Shown: positions 34,869 through 44,018, numbered from the stretch's first letter. The stretch is DNA of 64,000 nucleotides from Flavobacterium sp. NG2 (GCF_034119845.1 NZ_CP139420.1:1466001-1530000), one strand, 5' to 3'. Translations and numbers: made by a program. The notes: generated by a model from the sequence alone, not told the origin.

Positions 34869-35429
34869 ATGAAGATTTATATCAAAAATATGGTTTGTAA
34901 TCGTTGTATTGCTGCTGTAAAAACGCTTTTGGAACAGCAGGGAATTTTATTTTCTCATATTCAATTAGGTGAGGTGACAATCCTTCGTTCACTTACAGAG
35001 AGTCAGAAACAACAATTGTCCGAGGAATTAAAGAAGCTAGGTTTTGAATTATTGAATGACAAAACAACTAGGCTAATGGAACGAATCAAAACCTTGATTA
35101 TTGAAAATGTACATTATAATCAGGAGAAACTCAAAGTAAATCTGTCTGACTATCTAGTTGAGGCGTTACATCAAGACTATAGTTCTTTGAGTAAGTTGTT
35201 TTCAGAAACGGAGGGCATCACGATTGAGCATTATTATATTCTTCAAAAAATTGAACGCGTCAAAGAGTTATTGGTTTATAATGAGTTAACTTTGAGTGAA
35301 ATAGCTTTTCAGTTGAATTATAGTAGTGTGGCGCATTTGAGCAATCAGTTTAAAAAAGTGACTGGGTTTACGCCAACCTATTTTAAGAACTTGAAGGATA
35401 ATAAAAGGAAGCAAATTGATGAATTATGA
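34869..35429 (+). CDS. HMA-like domain fused to an AraC-type DNA-binding domain (probable metal sensor)
   Basis: A 186-aa protein. Residues 1-64 look like a heavy-metal-associated fold: K-I-Y-I-K-N-M-V-C-N-R-C-I-A-A-V-K with the M-x-C-x-x-C motif at Cys 10 and Cys 13, and L-K-K-L-G-F-E-L-L-N at the end of the fold. Residues about 90-180 are an AraC/XylS helix-turn-helix domain (E-L-T-L-S-E-I-A-F-Q-L-N-Y-S-S-V-A-H-L-S-N-Q-F-K-K-V-T-G-F-T-P-T-Y-F-K). AraC regulators of about 290 aa normally carry a sugar-type cupin; here a metal site takes that place. It follows the second adaptor by 6 bp and precedes copA. Inference: Cu(I)/Ag(I)-responsive activator of this cluster. Confidence 0.8.
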   Translation: MKIYIKNMVCNRCIAAVKTLLEQQGILFSHIQLGEVTILRSLTESQKQQLSEELKKLGFELLNDKTTRLMERIKTLIIENVHYNQEKLKVNLSDYLVEALHQDYSSLSKLFSETEGITIEHYYILQKIERVKELLVYNELTLSEIAFQLNYSSVAHLSNQFKKVTGFTPTYFKNLKDNKRKQIDEL

Positions 35430-35716
35430 ATTTAAAAGCACCGCTAATTCACAATTTTAAATGTTGATTTTTAGCTTGTAAAAAATAGTCACTGATTAAA
35501 AGGAATAAATTTCAAGAAACTGGGTTTGGGACTTTTAAAGGAGAGATTGATAAAAATATTTTAGCCAATATTCTGCGAGAATCTGGGAAATATTCGTGAA
35601 AATTATAGCATCCCGATTTATCACAGAATCTAAATCATGCAAATCTTTTCCATAATTCTGCAATACATAACAATGCTATCATTCGGAAATTTGTAATAAT
35701 ACTTTTAAATAGCTTA

Positions 35717-38254
35717 ATGATGAAACATACTTATAAAATAACAGGAATGTCTTGCGATGGTTGTAGAGCTAAAGTAGAGAGAACATTAAATGCAGTAGAT
35801 GGACTTGAGGCGAAAGTAACTTTGTCTCCGCCACAAGCCACTATTACAATGAAGGAACATGTTGCTACGGAAGTTATGCAAGAAGCGTTAACGGCTGTAG
35901 GTAAATATACAATTGAGATGGAAGGCGGGCATAAAATGGACTCGACTGCCGATACTACCGAAGCTAAAAAATCGTGTTGCAGTGTGGGAGGAACACATGA
36001 GCCTAAAAAAGAGCATTCTCATTCTGTAACTGCGGGTAAATATTATTGTCCTATGCATTGTGAAGGAGATAAAGAATATGATGCTCCTGGTAATTGTCCG
36101 GTATGTGGAATGGATTTAGTGCAACAGCCGGTTATGAATCAGCGCACACAATATACCTGTCCGATGCATCCTGAAGTGGTACAAGACAGTCCAGGTTCTT
36201 GTCCTAAATGCGGTATGGATTTGGTTCCTATGACTCCTGATATTAGTGAAGAGTCAAAAGTATATGATGATTTATTGTTTAAAATAAAAATAGCAGTGCT
36301 GTTTACAGTTCCTATTTTTATCATCGCCATGTCCGATATGATTCCGAATAATCCTTTACTTAAAATACTGGATTATGGAACTTGGAATTGGGTGCAATTT
36401 GGTTTGTCTCTTCCTGTAGTTTTTTATGCTTGTTGGATGTTTTTTAAACGAGCTTGGAAATCAGTGGTGACTTGGAATCTTAATATGTTTACGCTTATAG
36501 GTATTGGTGCAGGGGTTGCTTTTTTGTTTAGTATGGTGGGCTTGTTTTTTCCAGAAATCTTTCCAGCGGAGTTCAAAACGCATTCGGGAGAGGTAGGTTT
36601 GTATTTTGAAGCTGCTACGGTGATTTTGACCTTGGTTTTGTTAGGGCAATTGTTAGAAGCCAGAGCGCACAGCCAAACCAGTGGTGCGATTAAAGAATTG
36701 ATGAAATTAGCACCAACCGAAGCGACCTTAGTAAAAGACGGAGAAGATAAAAGAATCTCGATTCATGATATTAAAAAAGGCGATGTATTGCGAGTGAAAC
36801 CCGGTGATAAAATTCCAGTTGATGGAAAAATTATCGAAGGAAACACCACCCTTGACGAGTCGATGATTTCGGGCGAACCCATTCCTGTGGATAAAAAACC
36901 AGAGGAAGCCGTAATAGCAGGAACGATAAATGGAACGCAATCCTTTACGATGGAAGCTGAAAAAGTGGGTTCTGAAACCTTGCTTTCGCAAATTGTACAA
37001 ATGGTCAATGATGCCAGTCGTTCTAGAGCGCCTATTCAAAAATTAGCCGATAGTATTGCTAAATATTTTGTGCCCATTGTGGTTGGTGTTTCCGTGATAA
37101 CTTTTTTTGTTTGGGCAAATTGGGGGCCAGAGCCCGCTTTGATTTATGGGTTTGTCAATGCAATTGCCGTGTTGATTATTGCTTGTCCTTGTGCTTTGGG
37201 ATTGGCAACGCCCATGTCGGTCATGGTAGGTGTTGGGAAAGGCGCACAATCAGGTGTTTTGATTAAAAATGCCGAAGCGTTAGAAAACATGAACAAAATC
37301 ACCGTTTTGATTACCGATAAAACGGGAACAATTACCGAGGGAAAGCCGTCGGTTGAGAAAATAGTTGTAAAAAATGGAGATGAGAATGATGTTTTAAGTA
37401 AAATTGCTTCGGTGAATCAAAGTAGCGAACACCCTTTGGCGACAGCCGTAGTCACTTTTGCGAAAGCGAAAAACATAGCTTTATCAAAAGTAGAAAAATT
37501 TGAATCGGTTACAGGAAAAGGAGTGATAGGTTTTGTAGGTGAAAAGAAAATAAGTTTGGGTAACAAAAAGTTATTGGAACATGAAGGGATTCAGGATTTT
37601 TTAGCTCTAGAACAAGAAGTTATTGACGAACAAAAATTAGGAAAAACTGTTTCTTATGTTGCCATAAACAATCAGGCTGTTGGTTATATTACGATTACCG
37701 ATGCTATTAAAAAAAGCAGTTCTGAGGCTATTCAAGAATTGAAACGACAAGGTGTTGAAGTGATGATGATGACGGGTGATAATGAAAACACCGCCAAAGC
37801 AGTCGCCCAAGAGTTGAATTTGAGTTCCTATAAAGCAGGTTGTTTGCCTCAAGATAAATTAGAAGAAATTAAACGTTTGCAAGCCAAAGGCGAAATTGTA
37901 GCCATGGCCGGTGACGGAATTAATGATGCGCCTGCATTAGCACAAGCTGATATTGGAATTGCCATGGGAACAGGAACCGATGTAGCGATTGAAAGTGCTA
38001 AAATCACTTTAGTCAAAGGCGATTTGCAAGGCATTGTAAAAGCCAAACAGCTGAGTCATGCCGTGATGAAAAACATTAAGGAAAATTTATTTTTTGCTTT
38101 CTTTTACAATGTATTGGGAGTGCCTATTGCTGCCGGAGTTTTGTATCCGTTTTTCGGCTTGTTGTTGTCGCCTATGATTGCCGCCTTGGCAATGAGTTTT
38201 AGCTCGGTTTCCGTAATTGCAAATGCGTTGCGATTACGAAATTTGAAGTTGTAA
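35717..38254 (+). CDS. copA: Copper-translocating P-type ATPase with HMA and two HMBD motifs
   Basis: An 845-aa P1B ATPase. Order of parts: HMA domain 1-72 with G-M-S-C-D-G-C (Cys 13 and 16); HMBD motifs Y-Y-C-P-M-H...C-P-V-C-G-M-D-L (about 112-138) and Y-T-C-P-M-H-P-E...C-P-K-C-G-M-D-L (about 145-170). Membrane segments and A-domain (S-G-E-P-I-P-V-D) follow, then the Cu-binding C-P-C triad at 490-492, phosphorylated Asp 534 in D-K-T-G-T, and G-D-G-I-N-D-A-P. It exports cytoplasmic Cu(I) or Ag(I). The start M-M-K-H-T fits. It has 287 bp of non-coding DNA upstream, so it may have its own promoter. Confidence 0.96.
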   Translation: MMKHTYKITGMSCDGCRAKVERTLNAVDGLEAKVTLSPPQATITMKEHVATEVMQEALTAVGKYTIEMEGGHKMDSTADTTEAKKSCCSVGGTHEPKKEHSHSVTAGKYYCPMHCEGDKEYDAPGNCPVCGMDLVQQPVMNQRTQYTCPMHPEVVQDSPGSCPKCGMDLVPMTPDISEESKVYDDLLFKIKIAVLFTVPIFIIAMSDMIPNNPLLKILDYGTWNWVQFGLSLPVVFYACWMFFKRAWKSVVTWNLNMFTLIGIGAGVAFLFSMVGLFFPEIFPAEFKTHSGEVGLYFEAATVILTLVLLGQLLEARAHSQTSGAIKELMKLAPTEATLVKDGEDKRISIHDIKKGDVLRVKPGDKIPVDGKIIEGNTTLDESMISGEPIPVDKKPEEAVIAGTINGTQSFTMEAEKVGSETLLSQIVQMVNDASRSRAPIQKLADSIAKYFVPIVVGVSVITFFVWANWGPEPALIYGFVNAIAVLIIACPCALGLATPMSVMVGVGKGAQSGVLIKNAEALENMNKITVLITDKTGTITEGKPSVEKIVVKNGDENDVLSKIASVNQSSEHPLATAVVTFAKAKNIALSKVEKFESVTGKGVIGFVGEKKISLGNKKLLEHEGIQDFLALEQEVIDEQKLGKTVSYVAINNQAVGYITITDAIKKSSSEAIQELKRQGVEVMMMTGDNENTAKAVAQELNLSSYKAGCLPQDKLEEIKRLQAKGEIVAMAGDGINDAPALAQADIGIAMGTGTDVAIESAKITLVKGDLQGIVKAKQLSHAVMKNIKENLFFAFFYNVLGVPIAAGVLYPFFGLLLSPMIAALAMSFSSVSVIANALRLRNLKL

Positions 38255-38387
38255 ATAATTCTTGAATGCTATTTAAGTCTTTTTACTAGATATTCCATAT
38301 TTTATAAAAAATATCTTTGTGAACTTCGTGCTACCTTGGCGTTCTTTGTGTTAAATTAAACTTTCTTATTTTTGAGAAAAAAATATA

Positions 38388-39224
38388 ATGCTTCAGCTTT
38401 CAGAAATCTGGATTTATCCTGTAAAATCATTGGGCGGTATTGCCTTGTCTCATGCTAAAGTAACCCTTCGCGGATTGGAATACGACCGTCGCTGGATGTT
38501 GGTAGATGAAAAAGGTACTTTCATCACCCAAAGAGAGTATCCCGAGTTGGCTTTATTTCAGCCCAGCATAGAAAACGATAGTCTTGTTATTTGTCATCGA
38601 GATTCGGCAAAGGGGAGTGTGCGATTTTCGCTTTCGCAAAAGAACAACAGCCCAAAAATGGAGGTGACTGTTTGGGAAGATATTGTGGCAGCACAGGAAG
38701 TAGATTCGGATATTTCGGCTTGGTTTTCACAAATTTTAGGATTTACGGTTCGTTTAGTCTTCATGTCTGAAGAAAGCCACCGAAAAGTTGATGCTAATTA
38801 TGCCGTAAGTTCAGAAGATATTACGTCGTTTTCAGACGGATTTCCTTTTTTGATTATTGGGCAAGCTTCGCTAGATGATTTGAATGCTCGGTTAGAAAAT
38901 CCTATTTCAATCCAACGATTCCGACCAAATTTTGTGTTCACTGGTGGTTCAGCTTATGAGGAGGAAAATTGGACGGAATTTACCATAGATAATCATACTT
39001 TTTACGGTGTAAAACCTTCTGGGCGTTGTGTTATCACAACAGTTGATTTTGAAAAAGGAATTTTTTCGGGTAAAGAACCGTTGTTTACGTTATCAAAGTA
39101 TAAAAAAGTAGGTAAGAAAGTAATCTTTGGACAAAATGTGATTGCGAAACAAGAAGGATATTTGAGTATTGGTGTTAGTATTGATGTTCAAAAAAGAACC
39201 CAATCTAAGCCAGTTGTCGGTTAG
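38388..39224 (+). CDS. MOSC-domain protein (MOSC N-terminal beta-barrel plus MOSC domain)
   Basis: A 278-aa protein with the MOSC_N domain (about 1-115; I-W-I-Y-P-V-K-S-L-G-G and Y-D-R-R-W-M-L-V-D-E) and a MOSC domain (about 125-270), the fold related to the sulfur-carrier part of molybdenum-cofactor sulfurase. The conserved Cys is in S-G-R-C-V-I-T-T-V-D. R-F-R-P-N-F-V-F marks the family. It resembles mARC/YcbX-type reductases of N-hydroxylated compounds; the substrate is not evident. Its coding end overlaps its own terminator. Upstream 38255-38387 has only repeat-like words. Confidence 0.87.
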   Translation: MLQLSEIWIYPVKSLGGIALSHAKVTLRGLEYDRRWMLVDEKGTFITQREYPELALFQPSIENDSLVICHRDSAKGSVRFSLSQKNNSPKMEVTVWEDIVAAQEVDSDISAWFSQILGFTVRLVFMSEESHRKVDANYAVSSEDITSFSDGFPFLIIGQASLDDLNARLENPISIQRFRPNFVFTGGSAYEEENWTEFTIDNHTFYGVKPSGRCVITTVDFEKGIFSGKEPLFTLSKYKKVGKKVIFGQNVIAKQEGYLSIGVSIDVQKRTQSKPVVG

Positions 39225-39235
39225 ATTGGGTTTTT
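39197..39235 (+). terminator. Intrinsic terminator overlapping the MOSC gene end
   Basis: AACCCAATCTAA (39197-39208) pairs with TTAGATTGGGTT (39221-39232), with a 12-nt loop and a following T-run (39231-39235). The stop codon at 39222-39224 is inside the right arm, so the left arm is coding. The following gene converges with a 15-bp gap, so the hairpin may serve both directions. Confidence 0.75.
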
Positions 39236-39239
39236 CTGT

Positions 39240-39638
39240 TTAACTTTGAATTTCGGCAAGTATTGTTTTTATTTCACCTAGTGTAATGGGTTTGACTAAA
39301 TAGTTACTGTTTAAATTATATTTGGCAGCGTGTTCTTTGTCTGTTTCGCTATCTGAACTGGTTAGAATAAAGATATTAACTTTAGTTTCAATAGGTATTT
39401 TTGTAAATTCTTCAAGAAAATGCCAGCCATCCCAAATGGGCATATTTAAATCCAATAAGATGATTTGAGGTAGTTTTTGACTAGCTAAAAAAATAGCTTT
39501 CAATTTATCATAAGCTTCTTTTCCGTCCTTGTAAACCATGATGTTTTCAACTAAGCCAGAAAGCTCGATGTATTTCTTGGTTATGAATAAATGCGTAGGG
39601 TCATCTTCAACGATGCATACAATATCAATTTTTTTCAT
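39240..39638 (-). CDS. Single-domain response regulator (receiver only)
   Basis: A 132-aa CheY-like receiver with no output domain. Acidic pocket: E-D-D at 11-13; phosphorylatable Asp 63 in I-I-L-L-D-L-N-M-P-I-W-D-G; T/S in I-L-T-S-S-D; Lys in L-V-K-P-I. It is of the Rcp1-type that is often paired with PAS/phytochrome-like kinases. It overlaps the upstream kinase gene by 14 bp and should be its partner. Downstream target not visible. Confidence 0.9.
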   Translation of the reverse strand: MKKIDIVCIVEDDPTHLFITKKYIELSGLVENIMVYKDGKEAYDKLKAIFLASQKLPQIILLDLNMPIWDGWHFLEEFTKIPIETKVNIFILTSSDSETDKEHAAKYNLNSNYLVKPITLGEIKTILAEIQS

Positions 39639-42036
39639 GTTCTAAATATATTTTAAAAGTAGTGCCAATATTTACTTTACTTTCGACTTCAATTTTACCA
39701 TTCATAGATTCAATTTGGTTTTTGGTTATAAATAAACCAATTCCTCTAGAGTCTGCGTGATTATGAAAGGTTTTGTACATGCCAAATAGTTTGTTACCAT
39801 GTTTTTTTAAATCAATTCCCAAACCGTTGTCGATAAATTTCAAAACTACATATTTATCTGTTTTATCTGTTTGGATTTTTAAAAAGCTATCTCTTTCGTT
39901 AGAACTATATTTTATAGCATTGGTAATAAAATTCATTATAACACTATCTAAATAAGCAGGAATGGCTCTGATGGAGGTATTTTGTTCGACTTCATTTATT
40001 ATGGTGATGTTTTGGTTTCTGGCTTGAGTAATTAGACTGCTGATATTGTTTTCAATCACTGGATTTAATGAAACTGTTTGTAATTTTTCTTTAGCAGATA
40101 AATTTATTTGGACTACTTCTGTTAAGTGTTTGATGGTTTCAGAAAGGTTAATTGAAGATTTTTTCAGATAACTAAAATATTCTGTTTGACTAAAATCCGG
40201 GAATTCAGATTCTATCAAGTCAATTAAGGAACTAATACCTCCAGAATGCGAACGTAAGTTATGAGAAACGATATAAGCAAAGTTTTTTAATCTTTCGTTT
40301 TGAGTTTCTGCAATTTCAAGTAGCGTTAGGATTTCGTTTTCTACTTGTTTCATTTGTGTAATGTCGGTAGCTATTCCTAAGAAACCAGTAATCTCGTTAT
40401 TTTCTCTAATTGCTGACATTGAAAGTAAGACCGGAAATGTGGTTCCATCTTTTCGTTTGTAAGTCCATTCTTTTGTTTCTGCTTTTCCTGTTCGGACTTT
40501 GTATACAAAGACTTCAATGCCTTCAATTTTTTTTCCAGTTTCTTCAAAAAGTGCTTTGGAAGCTTTTTCTATTTCTTCTTGAATGTGGATGATTTGAGGT
40601 GTTTCTTTTTTAATAAGTTCGGTGGCATCGTAGCCTAGTAATTGTTCTGCTCCTTCGTTGAAGGTGGTAATAATTCCGTTGATATCGGTTCCAATTATGG
40701 CTACTTGCGTACTAGCTTCCATTATGGCTTCGTTATAGGCGATAGTGTTGGCTAATTGCATTTCCGAAACCTTTTGTGCGGTAATATCAACGATTTGAGA
40801 AATTAAATAGAGGATACCTCCTTCGCTGTTTTTTACCAATGAAACTGCTAGGATGATGTAGATAGGTTTGCCGTTTTTGTGGATGTATCTTTTTTCCATG
40901 GTGTAGCTTTCTCGCTTACCTTGGATGGTTTCTTTAAGTAATTTTAAGTCGGCCGAAAGGTCTTCAGGATGTGTGATGTCTTGAAAGGTCAGTTTTAAAA
41001 ATTCTTCTTCTGTATAGCCTAGAATTTCACACAATCGTTTGTTTACTTTTAACCATTGTCCTTTTTCATTGAGTAGTGCCATACCAATGGCGGCGTGTTC
41101 AAAATTACCTCTGAAAGCTTCCTCATTGATACGGAGTTTTTCTAGGCTTTCTTTTCTTTCTGTTATATCTTGAAAAGTTCCAATTAGTTTAGTGATTTTG
41201 CCGTTTTCTTTCCATGCTTTACCTGAGGAACGAACCCATTTGAAATTGTTTTTGGCAGTTATAAAACGACATACGACATCAAAATCTTCACCGGTAGCAA
41301 TAGTGTGGTCTATAGCATCCAAAATAATATGTCTGTCTTCAGGATGATAAAATTCAATTCCTTTTGATTTGTCGTAAACCATGTCGTTAGGGACTTCATG
41401 GATGTTGTAAACTTCGTCTGTCCAAAAACTTTTGTTGGTTGCAAGGTCTAAATCCCAGGCGCCAATTTTATTAATTCTTTGGCTTTCATTGAACAAAATA
41501 GATACCTTTTGTAGTTCGTTATTTTGTTCATTTAGTTCAAAAGTTTTTTTACGAAGTTCTAACAGCTTAACGACTTGATTCCCTAATAATTTCAAAGAAG
41601 TAATTTGTTTTTCGGAAAGTTTTTTGGGATTATCGTCAATCACGCATAGTGTTCCTAGAGGTAAACCGTTTTCTGTAACCAATGGCATACCTGCATAAAA
41701 AATCACTTTAGGGTACTCTGTAACTAAAGGGTTGTCGTGAAAACGTTCGTCGATAGTAGCGTCCTCAATGATGAAAACATCTTTTGGTTGGTTGATGGCG
41801 TGCGCACAAAAAGCTAGTTCTTTTGGTGTTTCACGTTCTTTTAATCCATAATGAGATAAGAACCATTGTTTGTCTTCGGTAATTAAACTGATTAAGGATA
41901 TTTTAGTGTCACAGATTTGTGCCGCCATTTGGGTTAGGAAATCGTAATCTTCACTTTCAAGTTCGCCTATTATGTTGTAAGAATTAAGCTCGGCGATTCT
42001 TTCTTCTTCGTTTAATGGAATTTGAGGTTTCTTCAT
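39625..42036 (-). CDS. Soluble hybrid-free sensor histidine kinase with GAF and three PAS domains
   Basis: An 803-aa protein with no membrane segment. A GAF domain covers about 18-165 (C-A-H-A-I and P-L-G-T-L-C-V-I-D). PAS/PAC domains follow at about 185-295, 305-420 and 430-560, each ending with a PAC-type strand (F-Q-D-I-T-E-R-K; I-S-Q-I-V-D-I-T; L-G-I-A-T-D-I-T). The dimer/phosphoacceptor helix has Y-I-V-S-H-N-L-R-S-H-S-G at about 590, and the HATPase_c domain covers about 690-798 (F-I-T-N-A-I-K-Y-S, D-N-G-L-G-I-D, R-G-I-G-L-F-I-T). The signal is presumably cytoplasmic (redox, light or ligand). It is coupled to the receiver gene downstream. Confidence 0.9.
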   Translation of the reverse strand: MKKPQIPLNEEERIAELNSYNIIGELESEDYDFLTQMAAQICDTKISLISLITEDKQWFLSHYGLKERETPKELAFCAHAINQPKDVFIIEDATIDERFHDNPLVTEYPKVIFYAGMPLVTENGLPLGTLCVIDDNPKKLSEKQITSLKLLGNQVVKLLELRKKTFELNEQNNELQKVSILFNESQRINKIGAWDLDLATNKSFWTDEVYNIHEVPNDMVYDKSKGIEFYHPEDRHIILDAIDHTIATGEDFDVVCRFITAKNNFKWVRSSGKAWKENGKITKLIGTFQDITERKESLEKLRINEEAFRGNFEHAAIGMALLNEKGQWLKVNKRLCEILGYTEEEFLKLTFQDITHPEDLSADLKLLKETIQGKRESYTMEKRYIHKNGKPIYIILAVSLVKNSEGGILYLISQIVDITAQKVSEMQLANTIAYNEAIMEASTQVAIIGTDINGIITTFNEGAEQLLGYDATELIKKETPQIIHIQEEIEKASKALFEETGKKIEGIEVFVYKVRTGKAETKEWTYKRKDGTTFPVLLSMSAIRENNEITGFLGIATDITQMKQVENEILTLLEIAETQNERLKNFAYIVSHNLRSHSGGISSLIDLIESEFPDFSQTEYFSYLKKSSINLSETIKHLTEVVQINLSAKEKLQTVSLNPVIENNISSLITQARNQNITIINEVEQNTSIRAIPAYLDSVIMNFITNAIKYSSNERDSFLKIQTDKTDKYVVLKFIDNGLGIDLKKHGNKLFGMYKTFHNHADSRGIGLFITKNQIESMNGKIEVESKVNIGTTFKIYLEHEKN

Positions 42037-42279
42037 ATTTATGAATTGTTATTTGGGGAAAGCTGTTTTTTGATTTTGTGGCATTTACAGCTTTTAAAGT
42101 TATAAAGATAAGAATGATGATTTGTCAATCAAAATTTATTTTAATAAGAAAAAGTTAATGCTTTTTAAATTTGTGGTTTTTTAAATATCAAGTCCTAAAA
42201 AGGGCTGAAAATTGCTATTGTAGATTTGGATGAATTTTTAAGTTTTCTTTTTGGAATAGTGTTGTGTTTTGTTCTGAAT

Positions 42280-42387
42280 CCTGCGTGAAGGATGGAAGCG
42301 GAGCTCTTTTATAGCCTGCTTTTTTGGCAGGCTATAAAAAGCGGGAGCGTACAGCCTGACCCGTAGTTTTTACGGAGGGGCACGCCC
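42280..42387 (+). repeat. Structured intergenic element with two hairpins (family B)
   Basis: Hairpin 1 is TTTTATAGCCTGC (42307-42319) with GCAGGCTATAAAA (42327-42339), a 13-bp perfect stem with a 7-nt loop. Hairpin 2 is CCGTA/TACGG (42361-42375). An outer stem GCGTG (42283-42287) / CACGC (42381-42385) could close the whole. Strings such as GCGGGAGCG and GGGGCACGCCC are typical of a flavobacterial dispersed element. The rest of 42037-42467 shows nothing else. Confidence 0.55.
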
Positions 42388-42467
42388 AAATAATTCATTG
42401 AAAATAGCTATGTCTTAGGTGGATTGAAGTACTTGAAATTCAATCCTAAAGGTTCGGAAAAAAAAGC

Positions 42468-42506
42468 TTGTTTGGGTTGTAAAAATTTTATAATTTTGCA
42501 ACCCAA
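42468..42506 (+). promoter_or_regulatory. tig: Promoter of tig with an overlapping palindrome
   Basis: TTG (42468-42470), a 20-bp spacer and TAATTTTG (42491-42498) give a full match to the Bacteroidota TTG-N19-21-TAnnTTTG promoter, about 35 bp upstream of the trigger factor ATG. TTGGGTTGTAAAA (42472-42484) and TTTTGCAACCCAA (42494-42506) form a 13-bp dyad with one G-T pair across the same site. Confidence 0.6.
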
Positions 42507-42532
42507 TTTTATTATGTAAATTAAAGAAGAAG

Positions 42533-43858
42533 ATGGATATTAAAAGAGTAGCAATAGACGCTGTGACTGAGAAGATTGTGATGAATGTAGTTCACATGGA
42601 TTATAAAGGTCAAGTAGCCAAAAGAATCAACGAAAAAATGCCTTTGGCACAAGTTAAAGGTTTTAGAAAAGGGGCTGTGCCTAAAGAACTTGTTGTTAAA
42701 CAATACGGTAAAGGAATTAAGCAAGAAGAGGTTAAGAAAGTGGTTGATTTGGCTTTAGAGCGTTACATTCAGTCTGAAAGATTGAACCTTTTAGGTACTC
42801 CACTTCCTGTTGTTAACGAAGGTTTAGACTGGGATGCAGAAGAATTGACTTTTGAATTTGAAATTGGTTTAGTGCCAAATTTTGAAATTGATTTGGATGC
42901 TAAGAATGATATCGTAAAGTACATTGTTACTGCTGATGATAAGTTAATTGATGGTCAAGTAGAGCGTATCCAAAAACAATTTGGAAAAGCTATTCCTCAA
43001 GAAGAGGTAACTGCAGATTCTGATATTAAAGGAATTTTTACAAACGAAGCCGAAGGAATTGGAAATACAACTACAATCACTTTGTCTATTTTTAAAGACC
43101 AAGCGACTGCAGATAAATTCATTGGTAAAAAAGTAGGTGATGTTGTTACTGTTAATACTAAAGGATTGTTTCAAGATGATCACCAATTAATGGACTACCT
43201 TAAAGTAGGTCATGATAATGTACATGATTTGGCAATTGATGTTGACTTTACAATTGAAGCTATCAATGCTTCTGAGCCAGCTGAATTGAACCAAGAATTG
43301 TTTGATAAATTGTTTGGTGAAGGTGCTGTAGCGTCTCTTGACGAATTGAAAGCGAAGATTAAAGAAGATGCTGAGTCTCAATTTGCTCAACAAGCTGATC
43401 AAAAATTATTAGGTGATGTTACTGAGTTTTTAATCGAAAACACAAAATTCGAATTACCTGAAGCGTTCCTTAAAAAATGGTTGCAAACTGTAGGTGAGAA
43501 AAAATTATCTGCAGAGGAAGCAGAAGTTGAATACGCACGTTCTGAAAAAGGATTGCGTTACCAATTGATTGAAGGTAAGGCTATGGCTCAATCTGATATC
43601 AAAATCACTTTTGAAGACTTAAAAGCATTTACAACTAAAAATATCCGTCAACAAATGGCGCAATTTGGACAAGGAAATGCTTCGGATGAAGAAGTTCAAA
43701 AAATTGTAGCTAGAGTGTTGTCTAACCAAGACGAAGTAAAAAGACTTTCTGAGCAAGTTGTAGCTGAGAAGTTATTGGAGCTTTTTAAAGAAAAAGCAAA
43801 CCCAACAACTAAAGAGGTAACTTACGAAGAATTTATTGCTGCTTCTTACGGAGAATAA
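42533..43858 (+). CDS. tig: Trigger factor (ribosome-associated chaperone)
   Basis: A 441-aa protein. The N-terminal ribosome-binding domain (about 1-115) has the signature V-K-G-F-R-K-G-A-V-P near 38-47. The middle (about 130-250) sits at the place of the FKBP-like domain but is divergent, as usual in Bacteroidota. The C-terminal helical arms follow (about 265-430; E-L-F-D-K-L-F-G-E-G). It binds nascent chains near the exit tunnel. It lies just ahead of clpP and clpX, the classical tig-clpP-clpX order, though a terminator separates it from clpP. Confidence 0.95.
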   Translation: MDIKRVAIDAVTEKIVMNVVHMDYKGQVAKRINEKMPLAQVKGFRKGAVPKELVVKQYGKGIKQEEVKKVVDLALERYIQSERLNLLGTPLPVVNEGLDWDAEELTFEFEIGLVPNFEIDLDAKNDIVKYIVTADDKLIDGQVERIQKQFGKAIPQEEVTADSDIKGIFTNEAEGIGNTTTITLSIFKDQATADKFIGKKVGDVVTVNTKGLFQDDHQLMDYLKVGHDNVHDLAIDVDFTIEAINASEPAELNQELFDKLFGEGAVASLDELKAKIKEDAESQFAQQADQKLLGDVTEFLIENTKFELPEAFLKKWLQTVGEKKLSAEEAEVEYARSEKGLRYQLIEGKAMAQSDIKITFEDLKAFTTKNIRQQMAQFGQGNASDEEVQKIVARVLSNQDEVKRLSEQVVAEKLLELFKEKANPTTKEVTYEEFIAASYGE

Positions 43859-43977
43859 TTTGAAGTTAGCGGTTGGAGGTAAGAAGTTAGGAGTGAAAGT
43901 CAATTGTTCTAAAACAATATAATCAATAACTTTATGATTTTATTACCAAGGCTAAATGATAAATAATAGTTATATTT

Positions 43978-44010
43978 GAGCGTCAAAAAGTTTTTTTTGA
44001 CGCTCTTTAT
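43978..44010 (+). terminator. Intrinsic terminator of tig
   Basis: GAGCGTCAAAAA (43978-43989) pairs with TTTTTGACGCTC (43994-44005), followed by TTTATTTTT. It lies about 120 bp after the tig stop. Confidence 0.85.
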
Positions 44011-44018
44011 TTTTAAAT

